A DNA stretch of 5,887 bases from an uncultured Shinella sp. (GTDB lineage Bacteria > Pseudomonadota > Alphaproteobacteria > Rhizobiales > Rhizobiaceae), in assembly GCA_946481465.1 (NCBI GenBank), contig CAMLOC010000263.1:1-5887 (forward strand), written 5' to 3'. This document shows positions 1-5,398 of this stretch, in pieces (within the stretch, counting starts at the first letter, position 1; the number at the start of each line of letters is the position of its first letter). Position numbers and translations under genes: made by a program. Below the pieces are notes generated by a model that was given only the letters and a program-made list of their open reading frames with translations, was not told where the DNA came from and searched no databases.

Positions 1-109
1 GCTGGTCGAGCGGACGGGCGCGGATGGCGGCCACCGGGCCGAGACGGTCGAGGATGCGCTGCGGCTTGTCGATCATCTCGCCGCGTCCTTCAGGAATCGC
101 GGCGTATAG
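1..109 (+). CDS. cobK: Probable precorrin-6A reductase, C-terminal end (partial)
   Basis: An open plus-strand frame enters from the left edge (first full codon at 2) and stops at TAG 107-109, giving the last 35 residues. It reads LVERTGADGG, then a helix-like tail ETVEDALRLVDHL (residues 14-26), ending NRGV. CobK/CbiJ reductases end with a short strand carrying a V-x-R/E-R-type segment and then an amphipathic helix like this one, and cobK lies next to cobJ in alphaproteobacterial cob clusters. CobK would reduce precorrin-6A to precorrin-6B with NADPH in the cytosol. The assignment rests on a short tail plus context, so it is tentative. The gene is convergent with cobJ, and the two coding ends overlap by 37 bp (73-109). 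If this frame is not a gene, the region would simply be the intergenic space after cobJ. Confidence 0.6.
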   Translation, partial: LVERTGADGGHRAETVEDALRLVDHLAASFRNRGV

Positions 110-837
110 ACGAGATCCGGCAGGGATGGGCGGGTAATGATGCGCGTCTCGGGCGAGCCGATGACGACACAGGTCGCCATGTCGGCGCGCTCGGCCTCGG
201 CCTCGCCCAGAGGCATGACCAGCATGCGTTCGTCCGGCCGGCCGGCGGCGCGGCCGAAGATGACAGGCGTCGTCGCCGGCAGCGTCTCGCGCAGGATCTC
301 GAAGGCCCGGCCGAGCTGCCAGGGCCGCGCCTTGCTGATCGGGTTGTAGAGCGCGATCACAAGGCCCGCCTCGGACACCAGGCGCAGCCGCTTCTCGATG
401 ATCTCCCACGGCTTCAGGTTGTCGGAGAGCGAGATGGCGCAGAAATCGTGGCCGAGCGGCGCGCCGATGCGCGCGGCGACCGCCAGCATGGCGGTGACGC
501 CGGGCACGACGGTGAGATCCACCGTCTTCCATTCGTCCGGCCCCGCATCGATCGCCTCGCAGACGGCGGCCGCCATGGCGAACACGCCGGGATCGCCGCC
601 CGAGACGACACAGACATCAACGCCCGCCGCCGCCCGCTTCAGCGCGGCCTCGGCGCGGTTCAGCTCCTCGCGGTTGTCGGAGGCGACCTTGATCTGGTCG
701 GGGCGCAGGTTCAGCCGGTCGATATAGGGGAAATAGCCGAAGAATTCGCGCGCGGCCTCGACGGCCTGCCGAGCCTCCGGCGTCATCTGGTCGGGATTGC
801 CCGGCCCGGTGCCGATCACGAAAAGCCGGCCGGTCAT
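73..837 (-). CDS. cobJ: Precorrin-3B C17-methyltransferase
   Basis: A 254-residue protein, the same length as I recall for P. denitrificans CobJ. It catalyses SAM-dependent methylation at C17 and ring contraction of precorrin-3B to precorrin-4, in the cytosol. It has the uroporphyrin-III C/tetrapyrrole methyltransferase fold. The N-terminal glycine loop GTGPG is at residues 9-13, followed by NPDQMTPEA. SGGDPG is at 79-84, VPGVTA at 111-116 and SLSD at 136-139. The CobJ-typical LYNPISKAR is at 163-171 and CVVIGSPE at 223-230. The ATG at 837 overlaps the cobI stop as ATGA, and GGAG lies 9 bases upstream (847-850), which supports this start. It is the last gene of the minus-strand chain, and its 3' end overlaps the convergent cobK tail. 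No key motif is missing and nothing suggests truncation. Confidence 0.96.
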   Translation of the reverse strand: MTGRLFVIGTGPGNPDQMTPEARQAVEAAREFFGYFPYIDRLNLRPDQIKVASDNREELNRAEAALKRAAAGVDVCVVSGGDPGVFAMAAAVCEAIDAGPDEWKTVDLTVVPGVTAMLAVAARIGAPLGHDFCAISLSDNLKPWEIIEKRLRLVSEAGLVIALYNPISKARPWQLGRAFEILRETLPATTPVIFGRAAGRPDERMLVMPLGEAEAERADMATCVVIGSPETRIITRPSLPDLVYTPRFLKDAAR

Positions 838-1577
838 GTGCGGCCGCTCCAGCCCGGCACGAGGACCAGCGAAAAATAGGGCGCGCTGTCGTCGAGCTTT
901 TCGGAAAGCCGCATGGAGCGGCTCGTCGGCATGGTGCCTCGCTCGACATAGATCGCCTCGCCGAGCCGGCCGGCCTTTTCCAGCGCCCGCCGGATCTTCG
1001 GCAGGTTGCGGCCGACTTTCATGATGACGGCGGCCTCGGTGTCGACAAGGCGGCGCGACAGCGCCTCCTCGCCCATCGTGCCGGGCAGCACGGAGAGCAC
1101 GTCGTCGCCCTGCACGATCGGCAGGCCCGACAGGGACCAGCAGCCGGACATGGCCGTGATGCCGGGCACGACCTCGGTCGGGAAGTGGTCGGCGAGCCGC
1201 ACATGGAGGTGCATATAGGAGCCGTAGAACATCGGGTCGCCTTCCGAGAGGATGGCGACCGTGCGCCCGGCGGCAAGGTGCGCCGCGACGGCCTCGGCCG
1301 AGGCGTCGTAGAAGGCCGTGATCTGGCGCTTGTACTCGTCGTGGTCCTTGTCGATTTCCGTCGTCACCGGATAGTAGAGCGGCAGCTCCGCCATGCCGGG
1401 CTTCAACAGGCCCTCGACGATCGCCCGTCCGTTGCCCGCGCGGCCGGCCTTGGCGAAATAGGCGAGCACATCGGCCTCGCCGATCGCCCGCACCGCCTTG
1501 AGCGTCAAGAGTTCCGGATCGCCGGGTCCCGTGCCCACGCCGTAAAGTCGTCCCGTCACCGTCGCCATCGCGTTCAT
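834..1577 (-). CDS. cobI: Precorrin-2 C20-methyltransferase
   Basis: A 247-residue protein that transfers a methyl group from SAM to C20 of precorrin-2, giving precorrin-3A. This step commits uroporphyrin-derived precorrin-2 to cobalamin rather than siroheme. Motifs of the tetrapyrrole methyltransferase family: GVGTGPGDPELLTLKA at residues 13-28, SEGDPMFYGSY at 111-121, VVPGITAMSG at 136-145, the CobI/CbiL-type KVGRNLPKI at 187-195, and FSLVLVPG near the C-terminus. The frame stays open upstream to 1838, but that extension is arginine-rich and only shadows cobH. The ATG at 1577 forms an ATGA overlap with the cobH stop and has GAGG 8 bases upstream (1586-1589). An in-frame ATG three codons later (1568) is the alternative. 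It also shares ATGA with cobJ downstream. Confidence 0.96.
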   Translation of the reverse strand: MNAMATVTGRLYGVGTGPGDPELLTLKAVRAIGEADVLAYFAKAGRAGNGRAIVEGLLKPGMAELPLYYPVTTEIDKDHDEYKRQITAFYDASAEAVAAHLAAGRTVAILSEGDPMFYGSYMHLHVRLADHFPTEVVPGITAMSGCWSLSGLPIVQGDDVLSVLPGTMGEEALSRRLVDTEAAVIMKVGRNLPKIRRALEKAGRLGEAIYVERGTMPTSRSMRLSEKLDDSAPYFSLVLVPGWSGRT

Positions 1578-2206
1578 AGCCCCGGCCTCGCCAGCGAATT
1601 GAGTGCGGCGGCCGTCATGGCGCTGCCGCCGAGGCGGCCGCGCACGATGGCGAAGGGCACGCCGTAGGAATTTTCGGCCAGCGCATCCTTGGATTCGGCC
1701 GCGCCGACGAAGCCGACCGGCATGCCGAGGATCGCCGCCGGCTTCGGGGCGCCGTCCCGCAGGAGTTCGAGCAGGTAGAACAGCGCCGTCGGCGCGTTGC
1801 CGATGGCGACGACGGAGCCGGCCAAGCGCTCCAGCCACAGGCGGATGGCGGCGGCCGAGCGGGTGTTGCCGGTTTCCTTCGCCAGGTCCGGCGTGCGCGG
1901 GTCGCGCAGCGTGCAGAGCACGTCGTTGCCGGCCGGCAGGCGGGCGGCCGTCACGCCGCGCGCGACCATTTCCGCGTCGCAGAAGATCGGCGCGCCGGCC
2001 TGCAGCGCACCGCGCGCCGCCGTGACGAAGCCCGGCGAGAACACGAAATGCGGCGCCGCCTCGACAAGGCCGGCGGCATGGATCATGCGCACGGCGACAT
2101 CGGATTCGTCTTCGGAAAAGCGCGAGAGATCGGCCTCGGCGCGGATGATCGCAAAGGATTTCTCATAGATGGCCGTGCCATCCTTGATGTAGTCGTAATC
2201 GGTCAT
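1574..2206 (-). CDS. cobH: Precorrin-8X methylmutase
   Basis: A 210-residue protein, the same length as I recall for P. denitrificans CobH. It moves the methyl group from C11 to C12, converting precorrin-8X to hydrogenobyrinic acid. The proposed catalytic histidine is in place: His43 in RMIHAAG (residues 40-46). Ser17 and Arg116 (in GNTRSAA) also sit where I recall substrate-contacting residues in the known structure. Other family segments are AIGNAPTALF (134-143), GMPVGFVGAAESK (161-173) and GRLGGSAMTAAALN (190-203). The ATG at 2206 overlaps the cobG stop as ATGA, with AAGG 6 bases upstream (2213-2216). The Shine-Dalgarno is modest, so coupling to cobG translation probably helps. It acts after CobL, which lies outside this window. 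Confidence 0.96.
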   Translation of the reverse strand: MTDYDYIKDGTAIYEKSFAIIRAEADLSRFSEDESDVAVRMIHAAGLVEAAPHFVFSPGFVTAARGALQAGAPIFCDAEMVARGVTAARLPAGNDVLCTLRDPRTPDLAKETGNTRSAAAIRLWLERLAGSVVAIGNAPTALFYLLELLRDGAPKPAAILGMPVGFVGAAESKDALAENSYGVPFAIVRGRLGGSAMTAAALNSLARPGL

Positions 2207-3561
2207 TGTCGGCCTTGATAAGCGGAAGCAAGAAGGGCGGGCGCGGTGCGGTCGATGAGGCTCCCCGCCGTCTCGCCGTCGGCGCGGCGTGTGCGCAGGA
2301 GCGTGCCGAGACGGGTGAGGGCGGGCGCCAGCGCCTCGGCGGGCAGGGTCGCGGCGGCGGCATCGCCCGCCCGTCCGCCGAGAACGAGGCCGACGCCGGC
2401 CGCGGTGCCGCAGAGGGTTACGGCGGCGGCGGCCGGATGGGCGCAGCCCTTGGGGCAGCCGGAGACATGCACGTCGAAGGAGCCGTCCAGGAGATCGCCG
2501 GCCCCCGCCACGAGGGCATCGGCCACGGCATGGGTGTCGAAGCTGGCCGAGGCGCAGCCGCTGGAACCGGCGCAGACGGAGACGCTCCGGCCGGGCGCAT
2601 CCTGCCTGCTCCAGACGTGCTCGCGCATTGCGGCGGCCTCGGCGGCGGCCAGCGTTTCTGCGTTGAGCCCGCGCACCAGCAGCGTGTGGTGCGGCGCAAG
2701 GCGGAATTCCGTCGCGCCGCAGCCGGCAAGCGCGCGCACCAGCGCGGCAAGCCGGTCGGCGTGGATCTGGCCATAGGCCGGGGCGAGCCCCAGCACGGTT
2801 TCGGTGCCGATCCGGTGCGCGCCCAAAGGATGAACGGGCGGGACGGCGGCAAGCGGCGGCGGCGGATCCGCGCCGAGTGCGGCGGCCAGCAGCGCCGGAT
2901 CAAGATCGCGCCCGCGCGCCGCCGGGCCGATGGCGGCAAGGGCGGCGGCGGTTGCCACCACGCCCTCGGCGACCCTTTCGCAAGGGAGAAATGCAACGGG
3001 CCGAGCCGTCACGCGATCGCCGCCGATGGAAAGCCGCCAGGCAAGGCCTTGCGTGCCGGCGACCGCGTCGAGGCGGATATCCGCGACCATGTCGGCAAGC
3101 GACAACACGCCCCCGCCATCGACGACGATGGCGAGCTTGGGGGCCAGGGAAAGGGCGGCACCGGCAAGGGCCGCCCGCAGCGCATTGGCAATCGGCGCGG
3201 CGTCGGCAAGCTCGGCCGGATCGGTGCCGGCAAGCGGCGGCACTTCGATGGCGACGCCCGTCTGCGGGACGATGCCGGCCGCCGTAAGGCCGGCGGCAAG
3301 GGGCGGCACGGAGGCCTCGGTGAGGCCGCGAAGCTGGAGATTGCCGCGGGCGGTGATCTCGACAAGGCCGTTGCCGTGCGCCCGGGCCAGATGTGCGAGG
3401 GCAAGAAGATCCTGAGCGGTGAGAGCTGCCGCGACGGGGCGCAGGCGCACCAGAAGGCCGTCGCCGGTCCGCATCGGGGTGGCGATGGAGGGGCAGGCGC
3501 CGCGGCGCAGCGCGCCGGTGTCGCCCGAGGGGGCCGAATGTGCCGCGCAGGTCACCGTCAT
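2203..3561 (-). CDS. cobG: Precorrin-3B synthase (siroheme/4Fe-4S-type monooxygenase)
   Basis: A 452-residue protein of the nitrite/sulfite reductase family. CobG uses O2 to convert precorrin-3A to precorrin-3B (C20 hydroxylation with gamma-lactone formation) before ring contraction. Two ferredoxin-like half-domains are visible. The first carries ITARGNLQLRG (residues 69-79), and the second starts at about 245 with LGAHRIG. The iron-sulfur ligands are complete: C330-x5-C336 and C369-x3-C373 in SGCPKGC. An early RRGACPS (19-25) matches the usual N-terminus. A proline/alanine-rich linker with PPPP lies at about 212-245. The start is firmly set by ATG 3561 inside an ATGA overlap with cobF and a full AGGAGG (3569-3574) 7 bases upstream, the best ribosome binding site in the operon. 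The protein is unusually alanine-rich, which fits the high GC. A long antisense frame over the whole gene is judged an artefact. Confidence 0.95.
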   Translation of the reverse strand: MTVTCAAHSAPSGDTGALRRGACPSIATPMRTGDGLLVRLRPVAAALTAQDLLALAHLARAHGNGLVEITARGNLQLRGLTEASVPPLAAGLTAAGIVPQTGVAIEVPPLAGTDPAELADAAPIANALRAALAGAALSLAPKLAIVVDGGGVLSLADMVADIRLDAVAGTQGLAWRLSIGGDRVTARPVAFLPCERVAEGVVATAAALAAIGPAARGRDLDPALLAAALGADPPPPLAAVPPVHPLGAHRIGTETVLGLAPAYGQIHADRLAALVRALAGCGATEFRLAPHHTLLVRGLNAETLAAAEAAAMREHVWSRQDAPGRSVSVCAGSSGCASASFDTHAVADALVAGAGDLLDGSFDVHVSGCPKGCAHPAAAAVTLCGTAAGVGLVLGGRAGDAAAATLPAEALAPALTRLGTLLRTRRADGETAGSLIDRTAPALLASAYQGRQ

Positions 3562-4337
3562 GCCGCGCCCTCCTCGCCCACGGGCGCCGGGCGGCGGATC
3601 AGGTAGGTGTCCATGATCCAGCCGTGCTTTTCACGCGCCGCGCGACGGGTCTCGCTGATGGTGTCGGCGATCTCGGCGAGCCGGCCGGACAGCAGGATCT
3701 CGTGCGGCGTGCCGAGATAGGCGCCCCACCAGATTTCCGCGTCCGGATCTTCGACCGTGCGAAAGGCTTCGATGCCGTCGAGCATGACGAGCGCGTCGCG
3801 CGCGGCGTCCGGCCCGGCCGCGGCGAGGCGCCGGCCGGTGGTGATCTCGACGGGCAGGCCGATACGGTTGAGCGTGATGGCATGGCTGGCGCAGAGCGCC
3901 TGGACGCTGGTGATGCCGGCGATGACCTCGATCTCGAAGGCGATACGGCCGGCCGAGCGCACATGGTCGATAATGCGCAGCGTGCTATCGTAGAGCATCG
4001 GATCGCCCCAGACGAGCAGACCGAGCGTCTCGTCCTCGCCGACGTCGTTCAAGAGGGTGCGTTCGTAGATGGCGGCGATGGCGCGGTGCCAGTCGTTGAC
4101 GCCGTCCTCGTAGCTGCCGTCGACGCGGCGCACCGGCACGGCATAGTCGAGGATGCGGCAGCTCGCATTGTCGAGGAAACGGTCGCAGATCTCGCGGCGT
4201 GCATCGGCCAGAAAGGCCTTCTCGTCGCCCTTCGTCGGAATGAGCAGCACATCGGCCCGGTTCAGCGCATTTATCGCCTGAACGGTCATGTGCTCGGGAT
4301 TGCCCGCGCCGATCCCGATGACCAGTATCTTTCTCAA
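3558..4337 (-). CDS. cobF: Precorrin-6A synthase (deacetylating), C1-methyltransferase
   Basis: With a TTG start at 4337 this is a 259-residue protein. CobF methylates C1 of precorrin-5 with SAM and releases the extruded acetyl unit as acetate, giving precorrin-6A; it belongs to the aerobic pathway. Family motifs: RKILVIGIGAGNPEH (2-16), VWGDPMLYDST (109-119), VIAGITS (138-144), PVEITTGRR (162-170), WWGAYLGT (203-210) and WIMDTYL (240-246). The start is chosen because CobF proteins begin at or just before RKILVIGIG and GGAG (4346-4349) lies 8 bases upstream. The frame is open to a GTG at 4469, but those 44 extra residues are Gly/Arg/Pro-rich, cross a terminator-like hairpin and match nothing I know in CobF. 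It is the first gene of the chain and overlaps cobG by ATGA. Confidence 0.94.
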   Translation of the reverse strand: MRKILVIGIGAGNPEHMTVQAINALNRADVLLIPTKGDEKAFLADARREICDRFLDNASCRILDYAVPVRRVDGSYEDGVNDWHRAIAAIYERTLLNDVGEDETLGLLVWGDPMLYDSTLRIIDHVRSAGRIAFEIEVIAGITSVQALCASHAITLNRIGLPVEITTGRRLAAAGPDAARDALVMLDGIEAFRTVEDPDAEIWWGAYLGTPHEILLSGRLAEIADTISETRRAAREKHGWIMDTYLIRRPAPVGEEGAA

Positions 4338-4410
4338 AAGCCCGTCTCCCGTGCGACCTGGCGCTCCCGGTTCGCGGCCCGACTTGGGTCCCGCACCCCT
4401 TCCTAATCCC
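4338..4410 (-). other. GC-rich cobF leader, function unclear
   Basis: This is the segment between the terminator-like hairpin and the cobF start. On the minus strand it contains two short hairpins that share an arm: GGGT-GCGGG-ACCC and CCC-AAGTC-GGG. They cannot form together, so alternative folding is possible. I looked for a cobalamin riboswitch. The diagnostic GCCACTG box is absent and the AGGAGACCTGCC-like 3' box is not intact. Pieces in the same order (AGGAA, GGTGCGG, CCGCGAAC, GGGAGAC) vaguely recall the riboswitch core, but that is weak in GC-rich sequence. No convincing -35/-10 pair is visible, so the cob promoter is not placed. Confidence 0.3.
4346..4349 (-). promoter_or_regulatory. 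Shine-Dalgarno GGAG deciding the cobF TTG start
   Basis: On the minus strand GGGAGACGGGCTT directly precedes TTG AGA AAG. The GGAG core is 8 bases from the TTG, an ideal distance, and there is no ATG or GTG in frame nearby. This is the main sequence argument for placing the cobF start at 4337 rather than at the upstream GTG 4469. A rare TTG start on the first gene of the operon may keep initiation modest. Confidence 0.65.
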
Positions 4411-4460
4411 AAAAGCCGGCGGAAAACAGTCCCCGAATCGCGTCCTTTGCCGGTCTTTTT
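4411..4460 (-). terminator. Terminator-like hairpin after the AraC-family gene
   Basis: Read on the minus strand, AAAAG-A-CCGGC is followed, after a 28-base loop, by GCCGG-CTTTT. This is ten paired bases with one bulged A, plus three more inner pairs (GGA/TCC). It starts 6 bases after the TGA of the regulator gene (4466-4468) and ends in CTTTT, then GGG. The short T run and long loop make it a weak intrinsic terminator at best. The arms also give a CTTTTT on the plus strand, so it could work in both directions. If it functions, it insulates cobF from transcription of the regulator. Confidence 0.45.
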
Positions 4461-4465
4461 GAGAC

Positions 4466-5287
4466 TCACGCGGCGGTACGGCTCGTAAGGTACGCCCGCG
4501 GTGAGGTTCCCAGCATGCGTCTGAACATGGTGGTGAAGGCCGGCACGCTCTCATAGCCGGCATCGAGCGCCACGCGCGTCACCGGCTCGCCGGCCGCAAG
4601 GCGCGGCAGGCAGGCGAACAGGCAGGCCTGCTGGCGCCAGGTGACGAAGCTGACGCCCATCTCCTGCCGGAAGAACCGCGTGAAGGTGCGCCGGCTCATG
4701 TTGAGGCGCCGTGCCCAGTCGTCGATCTTGGTCGCCGGCGAGGGCTGCTCGACGAAATCGCGGCAGAGGCCCGCCAGCCTTCCGCTCGCGGGGAAGGGCA
4801 GGCCGAGCCGGCGCTCCGGCAGGCGGCCGATCTCGTCGAGCAGCAGCGCCATGACGAGTTCGCTGCGCGTGCGGCCCTCGGCCGGCTCGCCATGCCGCAC
4901 GGTTTCGGCGATGAGGTGGCGGGCGAGATCGGTCACCTCCAGCACGGCGGGCTCCAGCGAGGCGGCCCGGCCCTCCGGCGAATAGATGTAGACCGAGCGC
5001 ATGCTGACGTCGCTGATCATCTCGACGGAATGTTCCAGGCCGCGCGGGATGAGCAGCGCATGGCCGGGCGGGATCATCCAGCGCCCGCGCTCCGTGCCCA
5101 CCAGCACCACACCGGCAAAGACGCAGAGGAACTGCGTGCGGCGATGGCGGTGAGGCGGCACGGTGTAGCCGCCCGGAATGTCCGAACTGTGCACCAGGAC
5201 GTCCGTATTGGCCTGTTCCATGCGGGACAGATTGCGGATGTGGTCGTCATCCAGCGCCTTGCGGCGCGCATCGGTCAGTTTTTCCAT
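4466..5287 (-). CDS. AraC-family transcriptional regulator with N-terminal cupin domain (NimR-like)
   Basis: A 273-residue cytosolic DNA-binding protein. Residues about 30-105 form an AraC-type cupin sensor, with PPHRHRRTQFL (44-54, His46 and His48) and PPGHALLIPRGLEHSVEM (73-90). The C-terminal AraC domain has two helix-turn-helix units. The first is IDDWARRLNMSRRTFTRFF (188-206). The second is VTRVALDAGYESVPAFTTMF (236-255), followed by RRMLGTSPRAYL (256-267), the usual family ending. The F-R-Q-E-x-G-x-S-F-x-x-W-R-Q-Q-A pattern at 206-221 is typical of the NimR/YeaM-like group, whose members control an adjacent divergent MFS pump, as here. The ligand is unknown. The ATG at 5287 is preferred. 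An in-frame GTG at 5323 would add 12 residues, and neither has a strong Shine-Dalgarno. The TGA overlaps the GTG of a cobF frame extension, probably by chance. Confidence 0.87.
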   Translation of the reverse strand: MEKLTDARRKALDDDHIRNLSRMEQANTDVLVHSSDIPGGYTVPPHRHRRTQFLCVFAGVVLVGTERGRWMIPPGHALLIPRGLEHSVEMISDVSMRSVYIYSPEGRAASLEPAVLEVTDLARHLIAETVRHGEPAEGRTRSELVMALLLDEIGRLPERRLGLPFPASGRLAGLCRDFVEQPSPATKIDDWARRLNMSRRTFTRFFRQEMGVSFVTWRQQACLFACLPRLAAGEPVTRVALDAGYESVPAFTTMFRRMLGTSPRAYLTSRTAA

Positions 5288-5338
5288 CTTTGGCCCACTC
5301 GCGTAAGAAGTGGACCTCAGCACGAAAGCAGGCCGCAG

Positions 5339-5376
5339 GCAATCCCTGTATGGGATGCGACAAGAGGGCGCAATCC
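5339..5376. repeat. Candidate AraC-type operator: direct repeat GCAATCC x2 with inner palindrome
   Basis: GCAATCC occurs at 5339-5345 and again at 5370-5376, 31 bp start to start, about three helical turns, so both copies face the same side of the DNA. The first copy overlaps a palindrome ATCCC-TGTAT-GGGAT (5342-5356). AraC-family proteins often bind direct repeats in helical phase, which makes this the best operator candidate in the region. A 7-base repeat in 111 bp can still arise by chance. Confidence 0.4.
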
Positions 5377-5380
5377 ACGC

Positions 5381-5394
5381 GCCTCATTCGAGGC
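5381..5394 (+). promoter_or_regulatory. Hairpin covering the MFS ribosome binding site
   Basis: GCCTC-ATTC-GAGGC forms a five-pair GC-rich stem with a four-base loop. The right arm contains the Shine-Dalgarno GAGG (5390-5393), which lies 5 bases before the ATG at 5399. In the mRNA this stem could hide the ribosome binding site; as DNA it could be an operator half-site. Either role is inferred. Confidence 0.45.
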
Positions 5395-5398
5395 CAAC

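Larger units (their letters stand above)
5288..5398. promoter_or_regulatory. Divergent promoter/operator region between the AraC regulator and the MFS gene
   Basis: These 111 bp separate two divergent starts and must hold both promoters. Visible elements are an inverted repeat CCACT-n9-AGTGG (5295-5313) just ahead of the regulator start, a repeat pair and palindrome around 5339-5376, and a hairpin at 5381-5394 over the MFS ribosome binding site (the last two listed separately). I could not place -35/-10 boxes with confidence. AraC-type regulators next to their targets usually bind such a region and often control their own gene as well. That this one does is inference. Confidence 0.6.

Noticed and set aside
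235..246. A GGCCGG/CCGGCC-rich palindromic run inside cobJ.
   Set aside because: It encodes an ordinary Ala-Gly-Arg-Pro stretch of CobJ and is explained by high GC and codon choice; there is no sign of a repeat element.
448..879. Plus-strand open frames opposite cobJ and the end of cobI.
   Set aside because: They cross the cobJ/cobI boundary in antisense and have low-complexity translations; cobJ on the other strand is complete with every family motif.
1578..1838. An 87-residue N-terminal extension of the cobI frame.
   Set aside because: It is arginine-rich and lies wholly inside cobH in another frame. The start at 1577 has ATGA coupling, a Shine-Dalgarno and the family N-terminus.
2206..3606. 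A 466-codon plus-strand open frame covering all of cobG in antisense.
   Set aside because: Its translation is Gly/Arg/Ala-rich with no recognisable domain, while the minus strand encodes a full CobG with all Fe-S ligands. Long antisense frames are expected opposite GC-rich genes.
3540..4406. A 288-codon plus-strand open frame opposite cobF.
   Set aside because: Low-complexity, charge-rich shadow of cobF; no ribosome binding site or family motif was seen, and it runs through the cobF leader.
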